Source: JADGNZ01 sp963715895 (GTDB lineage Bacteria > Acidobacteriota > Thermoanaerobaculia > Gp7-AA8). Taken from it: a DNA stretch of 64,000 bases. This document shows, in pieces, positions 47,928 to 57,093 of this stretch. Where the stretch lies: the NCBI GenBank assembly GCA_963715895.1, contig OY970284.1:3410001-3474000 (forward strand). The letters are read 5' to 3'. A model generated the notes under the pieces. The model was not told the DNA's origin. It was given only the letters and a program-made list of their open reading frames with translations, and ran no database searches. A program made the position numbers and the translations under genes. The number at the start of each line of letters is the position of its first letter. Position 1 is the first letter of the stretch.

Positions 47928-50219
47928 ATGAAGATCCGCGCGCAATTGGTCCTGGCCTGTTTTCTCCTCTCGGTTCTGCCGTTGAGCGTGATCGTCATCT
48001 ACTCGTACCGGTCGTCGCGCAGCGCGCTGGAGTCGGCGTACAGGAAGGAGGCGGATGCGCAGACGCGGCAGATGGACCGGCGGCTGGCCACGATCCGCGG
48101 CGATCTGCAGCAGCGGCTGGCCGAGGTGTCGGCGCTGCCGGGCGGTGGCGAGGATCGCACGCCGGACGTGGGCAACATCCTGATGACGATGGGCGACGCG
48201 GCGTCGCTTGTCGATTCGCTCGAGATTCATCCGATGCGTGTGGCCGTCCCCGCGATGCGGACGATCGTGCGTGAGGTCATCGCGAACACGCCCCATCCGA
48301 GCCGCAACGCGCCGCCGGGTGTCGAGGAGCCGGCGCCTCCTACACCTCCAGCGCAGGCCACCGGCGACGATGCCGACTCCGACGTAGAGCCTGCCGATGC
48401 GCCGGACCCGGTCGTCATCGGAATGCCTCCGCCGCCGAAGCTTCCGAAGTTCACCATGTCGCCCGAGCAGCGCGCGACCATCAACGAGATCGCCACGCTC
48501 GGTACGAAGCTCGGGAGCTGGCAGAGCATGTCTGCCGAGGACCGGACAGCGACCCAGGCGAAACTGCAGCAACTGCAGAAGGATCTCAGCGCCTCGATGA
48601 AGGCCTCGCAGTCGCAGTGGACCGCACATTTCGAGACCGTGCAGAGGGAGCGGCAGCAATACTTCGATGCGCGGCACCAGCAGCGTGACGCCGCGCGCCA
48701 TGCACGCGAGTCGCAACGGATGGCCGCTCCATCAGCACCGGCCGCCGCGTCCGCTCCCGCGGCGGTTCCCGACGGCGTCACCATCAAACGGGAACTCACC
48801 GATGCCGAGAAACAGAAGCTGAAGGACGCGGAGCGGCCTGCATCGCTTCTCTTCGGCCAGAAGTTCAACGTCCCGCTGCGGAAGCAGGGGACCATCGTCG
48901 GCCACATCTCCGCGCAGGTGAGCACGCAGGAGGTCGTCCGCCGCGTCCTCGGCGTGCACGGCGACGACAGCGACGAGATCACCTTCGCCGTCGATCGCGA
49001 CAACAACGTCTACACGCGCACCCCCGATGACCGCCAGACCCTCGACCGCCTCGGCATCACCGATCGCGTCCTGAAAAACAAGCCGGTCAACGATGTGAAA
49101 GACTGGATCGTCGGCCTCTCGCGCGACGAGCAAAGCGGCCTGCGCGTCGGCGTGGCCCGGCCGGTAGGCGACAACCTCGAGGAGCTGCGCAAGACGGCGG
49201 CGAAGAATTTCGGCTACGGCATCGGCCTCATTTTCATTGCCCTCATCGGCATCGTTCCGATCGCCAACCACATGACGCGCGACGTGAACCTGGTCACGCG
49301 CGGAGCGGAACGGATCGCCCATGGCGATCTGATGACGCGGCTGCCGGTGAAATCGAACAACGAGATCGGACAGCTCGCCGCGGCGTTCAACCGCATGGCC
49401 CAGGATCTGAGCCTGCAGCAGCAGACCATCGTGGCGCAGGAGCGGACGCGCAAGGAGCAGGAGATCCAGCAGCGCATCCTGGCGGTCGAGTACGAGCGGA
49501 AGTCGGCCGACCTCGAGGAGGCGCGCCGCTTCCAGCTTTCGATGCTTCCGAAGTCGGTGCCGGCGCACGACCGGTACGACGTGGCCGTTTTCACGCTGAC
49601 GGCGGCCGAGGTCGGCGGCGACTATTACGATTTTCACGTCGCGAGTGACGGCGTCCTCTCCGTGACCATCGGCGACGCCACCGGCCATGGGGCGAAGGCG
49701 GGAACGATGGTCACCGTCATCAAGGCGCTCTTCGCCGGCTATACGCCCGAGGTGATGCCGGCGCAGTTCCTGCGCGACGCTGCCGAGAAAGTGAAGCGGA
49801 TGGACCTCGGGCGGATGGCTATGGCACTGCTGCTGGCCCGTTTTGAGAACGACCGGCTGACGGTTGCATCGGCCGGCATGCTGCCCGGCTACGTGCACCG
49901 GCAGGACGGGACGATCGAGGAAGTGGCACGCGGCGCAACGCCGCTCGGCACGCTCGGGGCCGATTATCACGACGTCTCGATCGATCTCACTGCCGGCGAC
50001 ACCGTGCTCTTCATGACCGACGGCTTCCCCGAGCTGCAGAACGAGTCCGGCCAGCAGCTCGGCTATGCGGCGGCAATCGATGAATTCGCGCAGGCCGCGA
50101 AAGGGACCACCGCCGATGACGTGATCGCATCGCTTTCCGCCGCGGCGAAACGCTGGAACGGCGAGCGCCCTCCGAACGACGACGTCACGTTCGTCGTGGT
50201 CCGTGCAAAATCGGCGTGA
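47928..50219 (+). CDS. Membrane PP2C/SpoIIE-type serine phosphatase with HAMP
   Basis: A 763-residue sensor phosphatase of the RsbU/SpoIIE kind. A TM helix at the N-terminus (LVLACFLLSVLPLSVIVIYS) is followed by a long periplasmic sensor domain (to about residue 425), a second TM helix (GIGLIFIALIGIVPIANHMT), a HAMP region and coiled coil, then the phosphatase core from about residue 540 with EVGGDYYDFHVASDG, GDATGHGAKAG and MTDGFPELQNESGQQLG. It should dephosphorylate an anti-anti-sigma protein in response to an outside signal. No RsbV/RsbW partner is in the window. Confidence 0.92.
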   Translation: MKIRAQLVLACFLLSVLPLSVIVIYSYRSSRSALESAYRKEADAQTRQMDRRLATIRGDLQQRLAEVSALPGGGEDRTPDVGNILMTMGDAASLVDSLEIHPMRVAVPAMRTIVREVIANTPHPSRNAPPGVEEPAPPTPPAQATGDDADSDVEPADAPDPVVIGMPPPPKLPKFTMSPEQRATINEIATLGTKLGSWQSMSAEDRTATQAKLQQLQKDLSASMKASQSQWTAHFETVQRERQQYFDARHQQRDAARHARESQRMAAPSAPAAASAPAAVPDGVTIKRELTDAEKQKLKDAERPASLLFGQKFNVPLRKQGTIVGHISAQVSTQEVVRRVLGVHGDDSDEITFAVDRDNNVYTRTPDDRQTLDRLGITDRVLKNKPVNDVKDWIVGLSRDEQSGLRVGVARPVGDNLEELRKTAAKNFGYGIGLIFIALIGIVPIANHMTRDVNLVTRGAERIAHGDLMTRLPVKSNNEIGQLAAAFNRMAQDLSLQQQTIVAQERTRKEQEIQQRILAVEYERKSADLEEARRFQLSMLPKSVPAHDRYDVAVFTLTAAEVGGDYYDFHVASDGVLSVTIGDATGHGAKAGTMVTVIKALFAGYTPEVMPAQFLRDAAEKVKRMDLGRMAMALLLARFENDRLTVASAGMLPGYVHRQDGTIEEVARGATPLGTLGADYHDVSIDLTAGDTVLFMTDGFPELQNESGQQLGYAAAIDEFAQAAKGTTADDVIASLSAAAKRWNGERPPNDDVTFVVVRAKSA

Positions 50220-50231
50220 CACAATCGCGTG

Positions 50232-51098
50232 ATGCCGCCGCGCGTCTCGGTGATCATCGCCACCTACAACTGGAGCAGCGTCCTTCCGTACTCGATCGGC
50301 AGCGTGCTTCGGCAGACCTTTGCGGATTTCGAGCTGCTCGTCGTCGGCGACGGCTGTACGGACGATTCGGAACAGGTCGTTGCGTCGATCGACGATCCGC
50401 GCGTCCGCTGGATCAACCTGCTGAAGAACTCCGGCCATCAAAGTGCTCCGAACAACGAAGGGCTGCGGCAGGCACGCGGTGATCTGATCGCCTATCTCGG
50501 CCACGACGATTTGTGGCTGCCGCACCATCTCGAGGCGCATGTAGCCGCGATCGATGAATCCGCCGCGGCGATGGCGTATTCGCTGCTGCTCTGGCTCGAT
50601 CCTGATGACGGTCAGCTCTGGCCGGCACCTCCTCGTCCGCAATCCGGCTGGTGGAGCCCTCCGACGGCGACCGTTCACCGCCGGAATGTCACGGAGGCCC
50701 TGGGCGGATGGCGCGACTATCGCGAGATCGACGACCCGCCGGAAATCGATCTCTGGCGGAGAGCGCGCCACGCAGGCTTCCCGTTCGCGTTCGTGCCGCG
50801 ATTGACAGCGATCAAGTTTCCGGCCTCGATGCGGCGCGGGGTCTATCACCGCCGGCCATCTCACGAACAGGCAGAGTGGAGTGACCGCATCCGCTCGGAG
50901 GCCGATCTGGAAGCGACGCTGCTGGTCCGTATGATCGCCGAGGGTCGCGCCGCCAAAAGCATGTCGTATCGCGATCTCCTCCGGCAGGTCATCCGGGAAA
51001 CGATGATTCGCGCGCGCCGGCGTTTGGCGTTGGGCACCACAGTCTGGCCGCGGAAGGACGCGGCCATCGATCGTGTTCGGCGATTCAAGGGTTTGTAA
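50232..51098 (+). CDS. Family 2 glycosyltransferase
   Basis: A protein of about 288 residues. RVSVIIATYNWSSVLPYSIGSVLRQTF is the N-terminal GT2 block, FELLVVGDGCTDDS the first acidic motif and IAYLGHDDLWLPHHL the DxD-like metal site. Lys/Arg-rich C-terminal residues replace a membrane anchor. It begins 13 bases after the phosphatase and precedes an epimerase-like protein, so it may modify a cell-surface sugar. Donor and acceptor cannot be told. ATG 50232 is used; a GTG sits directly before it. Confidence 0.88.
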   Translation: MPPRVSVIIATYNWSSVLPYSIGSVLRQTFADFELLVVGDGCTDDSEQVVASIDDPRVRWINLLKNSGHQSAPNNEGLRQARGDLIAYLGHDDLWLPHHLEAHVAAIDESAAAMAYSLLLWLDPDDGQLWPAPPRPQSGWWSPPTATVHRRNVTEALGGWRDYREIDDPPEIDLWRRARHAGFPFAFVPRLTAIKFPASMRRGVYHRRPSHEQAEWSDRIRSEADLEATLLVRMIAEGRAAKSMSYRDLLRQVIRETMIRARRRLALGTTVWPRKDAAIDRVRRFKGL

Positions 51099-51112
51099 TT
51101 CGAGGAGATCCG

Positions 51113-51658
51113 ATGTTGCCTGGGGCGCGCAAAGACTCGCAGTTAGTGACCAAGGATTGGCAGAAGATCGAGGAACAGATCGACGGTGTCGTCGTTCGCG
51201 AGGTGCTCCACGTTCCGCGTGACCACGGCGTCATCACCGAGATGTTTCGCCCGGAATGGGATCCCACCGGTCTGCCGATCGTCCACATTTACCAATCGCG
51301 TCTCTTTCCGGGAGCGATCGGCGCATGGAGCTGCCACGCCACCACCATCGACCGGCTATTCGTCAATCAGGGACATCTGAAGATCGTCCTGTACGACGGC
51401 CGTGAAACCAGCAGGTCATTCGGCCGCGTGGTCGAGTTGTACGCCGGCGATGCGCGCCCCTGTTTCGCCGTGATCCCCAGCGGCGTCTGGCACGGTCTTC
51501 AGAACCTCGGCGCCTCGGATGCGTTGATCGTCAACTGTCCCACGACGGCCTACGACTACGAGGATCCCGATCACTATCGCCTTCCGTACGACTCGCCCGA
51601 GATTCCGTACACATGGGCGATGAGCGGCGCATCGCGGTTGCGCTCGGACGCGCGCTGA
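51113..51658 (+). CDS. dTDP-4-dehydrorhamnose 3,5-epimerase-like cupin
   Basis: A 181-residue RmlC-type beta-helix barrel protein. GVVVREVLHVPRDHGVITEMFRPEWD is the typical N-terminal part, GAIGAWSCHATTIDRLFVNQGHLKIVLYDGR carries the catalytic His of the sugar epimerase family, and IPSGVWHGLQNLG follows. It may act on a nucleotide sugar for the adjacent glycosyltransferase. Rml partners (rmlA, B, D) are absent here, so the sugar may differ from rhamnose. Confidence 0.82.
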   Translation: MLPGARKDSQLVTKDWQKIEEQIDGVVVREVLHVPRDHGVITEMFRPEWDPTGLPIVHIYQSRLFPGAIGAWSCHATTIDRLFVNQGHLKIVLYDGRETSRSFGRVVELYAGDARPCFAVIPSGVWHGLQNLGASDALIVNCPTTAYDYEDPDHYRLPYDSPEIPYTWAMSGASRLRSDAR

Positions 51659-51688
51659 AATCGCGTTGTTGCGATAGAGTTCTCCGCC

Positions 51689-52117
51689 ATGCCGACACCT
51701 TACGAAAGTGCCAAACTGATTCTGCAGATCTTCGAGATGCGCCGCGAGACGGTTCTCCGTGAAGCCCGGCTCTGGTTCGTGCGCGACTTCAATCCCGAGA
51801 CCATCGACGATGTGAAGGCCGCTCTGTCCGGCCCGCACAATCCGCATGCCCGAATGGTCGTCGGTTACTGGGACATGGCCTGCTCGCTGGTGGTCCATGA
51901 GGCCATCGATCGTGAGATGTTCCTCGACGCCAACGGCGAGATCTTCGCCACGTTTGCCAAGATTCAGCACCTGCTCCCGCAAGTCCGCGAGATCTCCGGT
52001 CCGAACTTCGCCAAGCATCTGGAGAAGGTGGTGATGTCCGTGCCCGGGGTCGAAGAGCGCCTGGAGATGCTGCGTCAGCGCTTCCGTGCGATGGCCGCGG
52101 CCGCGGCGGGAAACTGA
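51689..52117 (+). CDS. Conserved hypothetical helical protein
   Basis: A 142-residue protein beginning PTPYESAKLILQIFEMRRE and continuing ARLWFVRDFNPETIDDVKAAL, MVVGYWDMACSLVVHEAIDREMFLDANGE and FAKHLEKVVMSVPGVEERLEMLRQR. It is all helical. A similar pattern occurs in small bacterial proteins of unknown function, possibly regulators. A TAGAGT-like -10 lies before the ATG. No link to neighbours is evident. Confidence 0.65.
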   Translation: MPTPYESAKLILQIFEMRRETVLREARLWFVRDFNPETIDDVKAALSGPHNPHARMVVGYWDMACSLVVHEAIDREMFLDANGEIFATFAKIQHLLPQVREISGPNFAKHLEKVVMSVPGVEERLEMLRQRFRAMAAAAAGN

Positions 52118-52135
52118 GGATAGGGTCTCGGGGTC

Positions 52136-52262
52136 TCGGGACTAGGTTTCTAAGTTGCTAAGTTGCTAAGTTGCTAAGTTGCTCGGTTGCAGCGGTAGCT
52201 TGGCAACTCGACCAGCAACGAAGCAACCCATCAACTCAGCAACTCAGCAACCCAGCAACCGC
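52136..52262. repeat. GTTGCTNAG palindrome, second copy
   Basis: CTAAGTTGCTAAGTTGCTAA units on the left face CAACTCAGCAACTCAGCAAC on the right. It lies between convergent genes and matches the element after dnaK at 7088-7222. Confidence 0.8.
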
Positions 52263-52279
52263 GAGACCGCGTAACCTCG

Positions 52280-52780
52280 CTACCGCGCGACCTCGTTCTC
52301 CGGACGAAACTCTGCCAGCGGGCCGGCCGACTTGCGCATCAGGAATTCCGAGTGGCCGCGCACGAGGTAGTCGTCAAGCTCGCCGACCAGCGTGTAGCCG
52401 AGCCGTTCGTACAGTTGCCGTGCGCGCGGGTTGATCGACGAGACGCATAGGAACACGTTGGGGAACTGGCGAAAGATGCGCTCCTCGGCGAAGCGGACCA
52501 GCCGCGACCCCAGCCCGCCGCCGCGGGAATCCGCGGCGACGCAGACGACCTGGATGTAACCGACGAACGCTCCTTGCAGGACGAGAATGATGAATCCCCG
52601 GGCGATGCCATCCTCGCGCGCAACCCACACTTCCCCACCCGGATTGGTGACCCGGGCCAGGCATTGTTCGAACGTGCGTCCGAAGAAAACCCATGGATCG
52701 CTCGACGACATCATCTCCGCGCAGGCCCGCGCCTCGGCGTCGCCGTCGAGCGTTCCTATCTCGAGATCTAGCATTTTCAT
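52280..52780 (-). CDS. GNAT-family N-acetyltransferase
   Basis: A 166-residue acetyl-CoA-dependent acetyltransferase. The central ARGFIILVLQGAFVGYIQVVCVAADSRGGGLGSRLVRFAEERIF contains the strand plus Q/RxxGxG/A loop that binds CoA (RGGGLG). The late INPRARQLYERLGYTLVGELDDYLV is typical of the RimI-like C-terminus. The acceptor is unknown. ATG 52780 is divergent from the DinB gene 18 bases away. Confidence 0.9.
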   Translation of the reverse strand: MKMLDLEIGTLDGDAEARACAEMMSSSDPWVFFGRTFEQCLARVTNPGGEVWVAREDGIARGFIILVLQGAFVGYIQVVCVAADSRGGGLGSRLVRFAEERIFRQFPNVFLCVSSINPRARQLYERLGYTLVGELDDYLVRGHSEFLMRKSAGPLAEFRPENEVAR

Positions 52781-52798
52781 CGAAGTCTACGCGATGAT

Positions 52799-53344
52799 GT
52801 GCGAATGAAAAACGCAGGACGTCCCCAGCCCGGTGAATACGGCAGCGCTTACCAGCGATACATCGATCTGGCATCCGAGGAGGATGTCGTGGCCGCGCTC
52901 GAGGCGCAGGGGCAGGAGACGGCGGCGCTCCTCGGCGGGTTGTCCGACGAGCAGGCATCGCAGCGCTACGCGCCGGACAAGTGGAGCATCAAGCAACTCG
53001 TCGGACACGTTACCGACGGCGAGCGCATCTTTGCCTACCGCGCCCTTTCGATCGCCCGGGGCGAGACGCAGCCTCTGCCGGGGTTCGATCAGGATCCGTA
53101 CGTGGCCAACAGCGGCGCGGATGAGCGATCGATCGCGGATCTGGCTGCCGAACTGGCCGCCGTGCGGCGTGCCAACGTGATGATGTTTCGGGGGTTGTCC
53201 GAAGAGGCGTGGCTCCGCATCGGCACCGCCAGCGACAATCCGATCAGCGTCCGCGCCATCGCCTTCGGCATCCTCGGACACGAACGCCATCACGTCCACA
53301 TCCTCCGCGAGCGGTACCTTGCCTCTACACCGCGTAGCGCATGA
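52799..53344 (+). CDS. DinB-family metal-dependent helical protein
   Basis: A 181-residue four-helix bundle protein. LLGGLSDEQASQRYAPDKWSIKQLVGHVTDGER holds the first conserved His, GILGHERHHVHILRERYL the last two, as in the DinB/YfiT superfamily of metal-dependent thiol transferases or hydrolases. The function is not known for this subgroup. It overlaps the next convergent gene by 20 bases. Confidence 0.88.
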   Translation: MRMKNAGRPQPGEYGSAYQRYIDLASEEDVVAALEAQGQETAALLGGLSDEQASQRYAPDKWSIKQLVGHVTDGERIFAYRALSIARGETQPLPGFDQDPYVANSGADERSIADLAAELAAVRRANVMMFRGLSEEAWLRIGTASDNPISVRAIAFGILGHERHHVHILRERYLASTPRSA

Positions 53345-53945
53345 GAGCGACGTAGTGGCAGGCGCTGCCGCCGATCACGCAGAGATGCCACACGCCGTGC
53401 ATATGCGCCACCCGCTTTGAAAGCGCGAAGAAGATGAGGCCCGCCATGTAGACGACGCCGCCGGCGGCGATCCATGCGATTCCGTTCGGCGGCATGGCCA
53501 GCTTGAGCGGCTTGATGGCCACGATGACCAGCCATCCCATCAGGATGTAGAGCACCACCGAGATCGGGCGATAGCGGCCGTGCAGCAACGTGTCTTTCAA
53601 GACGCCGGCGATGGCCAGCGTCCAGACGATGCCGAACAACCACCATCCCCACGCTCCGCGCAAGGTGATCAGTGTGAGCGGCGTGTACGTTCCGGCGATG
53701 AGGAGATAGATCGCGCAGTGATCGAAGACGTGGAAGACCCTCTTGGCCTTGCCGCGCAACGAGTGATAGAGCGTCGAGCTGAGATAGAGCACGATCAGCA
53801 TCGCGCCGTAGATCGTCACCGCGGTGACCGACGTCGCATCGCGCCCCCGCGCGATAGCCGCGTGGATGGCGAAGACCGATGCGATGACGGCCAGCACGCT
53901 GCCCACGATGTGCGTGATGCTGTTGAATCGCTCGCCGGCGTACAT
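53325..53945 (-). CDS. Hemolysin III / adiponectin-receptor-type membrane protein
   Basis: A 206-residue seven-helix inner-membrane protein. AGERFNSITHIVGSVLAVIA at the start, LSSTLYHSLRGKAKRVFHVFDHCAIYLLIAGTYTP with the His and Asp metal ligands, and HMHGVWHLCVIGGSACHYVAL near the end are the signatures of the YqfA/Hly-III group in the PAQR superfamily, likely zinc-dependent lipid amide hydrolases. The classical hemolysin label is historical. Confidence 0.93.
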   Translation of the reverse strand: MYAGERFNSITHIVGSVLAVIASVFAIHAAIARGRDATSVTAVTIYGAMLIVLYLSSTLYHSLRGKAKRVFHVFDHCAIYLLIAGTYTPLTLITLRGAWGWWLFGIVWTLAIAGVLKDTLLHGRYRPISVVLYILMGWLVIVAIKPLKLAMPPNGIAWIAAGGVVYMAGLIFFALSKRVAHMHGVWHLCVIGGSACHYVALMRYAV

Positions 53946-54011
53946 GATCGGAATGTAGCACCCGGCAAGATGAGACAGGTGGGCCGGAATTCAGTCAGCG
54001 ATGCTAAACGG

Positions 54012-54074
54012 AGCGCCGGCCAGAGACGCCAGCGCTCCGTCGCAACAACTGATAACCGACAACCGATAACCGAC
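54012..54074. repeat. Composite repeat downstream of ssb
   Basis: GCGCCGGCCAGAGACGCCAGCGCTCCG matches an edge of the large inverted repeat at 28011-28270; directly after it lies ACTGATAACCGACAACCGATAACCGAC of the TCGGTTATCGG family. Only one arm of each is present. Confidence 0.6.
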
Positions 54075-54524
54075 TTAAAAGGGAACTTCGTCGTCGTCGT
54101 CCATGGTCGGCCCGGCCGGCGCGCCGGAGCTGGCCGGTTTGCGGTAACCGCCGCCACCGCCGCTGTAGCCGCCGCCGTCGTCATCGCCCTTCTTCTCGAG
54201 CATCTGCATGTCTTTGGCGATGATCTCGGTGCGGTACTTCTTCACGCCGGTTTCCTTGTCGTCCCAACTGTCGGTCCGGATGGAGCCTTCGATGAAGACG
54301 AGCTTGCCCTTGCGCAGATACTGGCCGCAGATCTCTGCCAGCTTGCCCCAGGCCACGACGTTGTGCCACTCGGTCCGGTCCTGCTTTTCGCCGTTCTTGT
54401 CGGTGAAGCGCTCATCGGTGGCGAGCGAGAACTTCGCCACGCTGGTGCCGCTCGGAATCGATCGGATCTCGGGATCTTTGCCGAGGCGTCCGATGAGGAT
54501 GACTCTGTTGACTGTTCCTGCCAT
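54075..54524 (-). CDS. ssb: Single-stranded DNA-binding protein
   Basis: A 149-residue OB-fold protein. VNRVILIGRLGKDPEIRSIPSGTSVAKFSLATDER and TEWHNVVAWGKLAEICGQYLRKGKLVFIEGSIR are textbook SSB. A Gly-rich linker (DDDGGGYSGGGGGYRKP) leads to the acidic tip MDDDDEVPF that recruits repair and replication partners. The stop lies next to a repeat arm. The length is a little shorter than that of E. coli but normal for the family. Confidence 0.97.
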   Translation of the reverse strand: MAGTVNRVILIGRLGKDPEIRSIPSGTSVAKFSLATDERFTDKNGEKQDRTEWHNVVAWGKLAEICGQYLRKGKLVFIEGSIRTDSWDDKETGVKKYRTEIIAKDMQMLEKKGDDDGGGYSGGGGGYRKPASSGAPAGPTMDDDDEVPF

Positions 54525-54656
54525 GTGATTCTCCTGTTCGAGTAAGTCTTCGCCTGCGAGAGACGAGGCTCTCGGGTCTTCGTGAGGGTTCGTCTATTTT
54601 ATGCGACCGGCGCGCCGCTGTGCGTTTTTCTACCGCTAGTAGAATCCGCCGCCAGA

Positions 54657-55949
54657 TCACCGCGCCGCGTGCCGTCGAACGGGCGTTGCCGGCTTGAGGG
54701 TGAACGCTGGCGAGGCGCCCCCACCCGGCGCAGCGTTGCGCACCAGGAAGGTTCCTCCGTACGCGGCCTGGCTCGCTTCCGCCGGCGGGAGGCTAAGCTC
54801 GAACGGGGAGAGGTAGATCGTCGTTTGATCAATGTCATTCCACCGAATCACCGAGTCGGGAACGAAGCCAAGCCCGACAACTTTCAACGACGGTGCGTTG
54901 GTGGCCGGATCGAAGGTTCGGTCGATTGCGGTGATCAAAGGCGCTGGATTGACCAGATTGACGCGCGCGATTGCCAGAGGTGTGGGATCCGGAGTCGGGC
55001 AGAACCCCACACTCTCGCAGATCAAGGGAACCGGCGCGAGCGTTACCCAGACATTGCCGTCGGGTCCGGCCGTCATCGCGAGGAATCCGTACGCAATCTC
55101 GGCAGGGACCGTGATGGTGGTGTTGATCGTGCCATCGGATGACACGTTGCCTATGACGCTTCCCTTAAGGCCCAACTCGGTTCCGAACCACATCCGCCCG
55201 TCCGGTCCGGAGGTGATTGCCAACGGAGCTGGCACGCTGCCATTGCCCATCTCGTAGATCTGCATGATCGTGCCCGCGGTGGATAGCCGCGCCAATCTTC
55301 GCTGGCCATTGAAGGAGAGCCACAACCCGGCGTCAGGTCCTGAGGCTATCCGTACCGGACCACAGCAGACAGAGGGATAGGTCGCAAATCCCGAGATCGC
55401 GCCACCACTTGTGATGCGTCCCACCTGATTGAAAGGATATTCGATGAACCAGATGTTCCCGTCAGGTCCTTCCGCCAGGGACAAGACATCGGGTGCTCGG
55501 TCATTCTGTTTCTGAATCGGGAAGAGCGTGAACGCACCTGTTGCGCTCAAAACCCCAACGCCGCCTGAGTAGCCGAACCATAGCTGGTTGTCCGAACCGA
55601 TCGCCAGGCTGAAGGGCTGCCCGGAAGGAAGGTTGAACGTCAGGACTGACGAGGTCTCCATATCCATCCGGCTAACCCCTCCAGCCACCGCGAACCACAG
55701 GTCGTGGTTCGGCCCAGCCGTGATCGCGGATGCACCCGATGGAATGGGATACGTCGTCAACTCGCCCCGGGGAGTGAGAAAACCGATTCCTTCGCTGGAA
55801 GTAAACCAGATGTTACCGCCCGCCAAAGCGATTCCGTTTACTCCTCCACCCACGCGAAAGTAACTGACGGTCTGTGCAGGCGCGATGGTCGCTGCAAGCG
55901 ATAGAACAACCACCAACGCGCACATAAAGCCCTTCATCAACCTGATCAT
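54657..55949 (-). CDS. Secreted virginiamycin-B-lyase-like beta-propeller protein
   Basis: A protein of about 430 residues with a signal peptide (FMCALVVVLSLAATIAPAQ). Repeated blades of the form ITxGPDGxxWFxxxxxxxIGRI are present (AITAGPNHDLWFAVAGGVSR, SLAEGPDGNIWFIEYPFNQ, AITSGPDGRMWFGTELGL, AMTAGPDGNVWVTLAP), as in Vgb-type lyases and other propellers. Vgb catalytic residues cannot be assigned, so this may be a non-enzymatic surface protein. The C-terminus carries a beta domain with VGLGFVPDSVIRWND. The exact start among three nearby ATGs is uncertain. Confidence 0.8.
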   Translation of the reverse strand: MIRLMKGFMCALVVVLSLAATIAPAQTVSYFRVGGGVNGIALAGGNIWFTSSEGIGFLTPRGELTTYPIPSGASAITAGPNHDLWFAVAGGVSRMDMETSSVLTFNLPSGQPFSLAIGSDNQLWFGYSGGVGVLSATGAFTLFPIQKQNDRAPDVLSLAEGPDGNIWFIEYPFNQVGRITSGGAISGFATYPSVCCGPVRIASGPDAGLWLSFNGQRRLARLSTAGTIMQIYEMGNGSVPAPLAITSGPDGRMWFGTELGLKGSVIGNVSSDGTINTTITVPAEIAYGFLAMTAGPDGNVWVTLAPVPLICESVGFCPTPDPTPLAIARVNLVNPAPLITAIDRTFDPATNAPSLKVVGLGFVPDSVIRWNDIDQTTIYLSPFELSLPPAEASQAAYGGTFLVRNAAPGGGASPAFTLKPATPVRRHAAR

Positions 55950-55987
55950 AGGCACACAGGTTTGCCGTGTCTATGATGCGGCTCACT

Positions 55988-56422
55988 ATGAAATGTGTGA
56001 TCCAGCGCGTGCGCCGCGCCTCCGTCTCCGTCGGCGACGAGATGGTCTCGGAGATCGGAACAGGCCTGCTGGTCCTGGCAGCGGTCGAGAAGGGCGATGG
56101 CGAGCAGACCATGCGCGATGCGGCGAAGAAGATCCGCGAGCTGCGCGTCTTCAGCGATGACGCCGGGAAGATGAACCGCGATGTTACGGAAGCCGGCGGG
56201 GCGATCCTGGCCGTTTCCCAATTCACGCTGGCCGGATCCATCGCTCGTGGACGCCGCCCCAGCTTCGACAACGCCGAAGAACCGGAACGGGCGCGGTTGC
56301 TGTTCGATGCGTTCGTCCGCGAGCTGGGGTCGACCGGCATCAAGGTGAAGACCGGACGTTTCCGCGAAATGATGATCGTGTCGCTCGAGAATGACGGGCC
56401 GGTCACGTTCGTATGGCCGTGA
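55988..56422 (+). CDS. dtd: D-aminoacyl-tRNA deacylase
   Basis: A 144-residue cytoplasmic proof-reading enzyme that cleaves D-amino acids (and glycine mischarged on tRNA-Ala) from tRNA. KCVIQRVRRASVSVGDEMVSEIG, AVSQFTLAGSIARGRRPSF (the conserved SQFTL site) and TGRFREMMIVSLENDGPVTF are the family signatures, including the Gly-cisPro-like loop region. ATG 55988 is used although an in-frame frame opens at 55967; TATGAT at 55973-55978 lies just before it. It is divergent from the Vgb-like gene. Confidence 0.96.
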   Translation: MKCVIQRVRRASVSVGDEMVSEIGTGLLVLAAVEKGDGEQTMRDAAKKIRELRVFSDDAGKMNRDVTEAGGAILAVSQFTLAGSIARGRRPSFDNAEEPERARLLFDAFVRELGSTGIKVKTGRFREMMIVSLENDGPVTFVWP

Positions 56423-56565
56423 CCTGCGGCAGCGGTTACGGTGTCCCTACTAGTTCGCGTGGAGCTGCCAGCTTCTTCTTCGACTTGATGACAGCGTGTC
56501 CTTGGCACCAGATGTAAGAAACGCCCTCCACCATCGACTACCTCATTCGGAGGGACAATCAGCAG

Positions 56566-57093
56566 ATGTCGCAGGATGTGCTGTACCAGGAGGCGGCGGG
56601 CGTGTATGGCGCTGCGCTGGAACGGCTGGCCGGCTCCTACGAGGCGGATCGCGACAAGCGTCTCGATCTGCTCCAGGACATTCATCTCGCCATCTGGCGC
56701 AGCTTCGAAGTGTTCGCCGGCCACTGCTCATTGCGAACGTGGGTCTATCGCGTCGCGCACAACGTGGCCGCCTCTCATGTCATCCGGCACCGGCGCTTCA
56801 GTTCGCGGCCACTGGTGAGCCTCGACGAAGTCGACGACTTGCCGGCCGGTGGTGATTCCGAGGGCGCGTTCGACCTTCAGCAGTCGCTGGGACGCCTCCG
56901 CGAATTCATCCAGCAACTGAATCCGCTCGAGCGACAGGTAATCCTCCTCTATCTCGAAGGAACCGACGCCGCAGGAATCGCCGAGATCACCGGCATCTCG
57001 CCGGGCAACGTGGCCACGAAGATCCATCGCATCAAGAAGATTCTCGCCGGCCGCTTCAACACTCTGTTCAAGGGAGAACGCCATGGACAATGA
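56566..57093 (+). CDS. ECF-type RNA polymerase sigma factor (second module)
   Basis: A 175-residue sigma factor. Region 2 has DRDKRLDLLQDIHLAIWRSFEVFAGHCSLRTWVYRVAHNVAASHV and region 4 LRREFIQQL-like followed by NPLERQVILLYLEGTDAAGIAEITGISPGNVATKIHRIKKIL. It is closer to the classical ECF pattern than the sigma factor at 8342. It overlaps the next gene by 11 bases, so the membrane protein that follows is likely its anti-sigma or signal partner. Confidence 0.93.
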   Translation: MSQDVLYQEAAGVYGAALERLAGSYEADRDKRLDLLQDIHLAIWRSFEVFAGHCSLRTWVYRVAHNVAASHVIRHRRFSSRPLVSLDEVDDLPAGGDSEGAFDLQQSLGRLREFIQQLNPLERQVILLYLEGTDAAGIAEITGISPGNVATKIHRIKKILAGRFNTLFKGERHGQ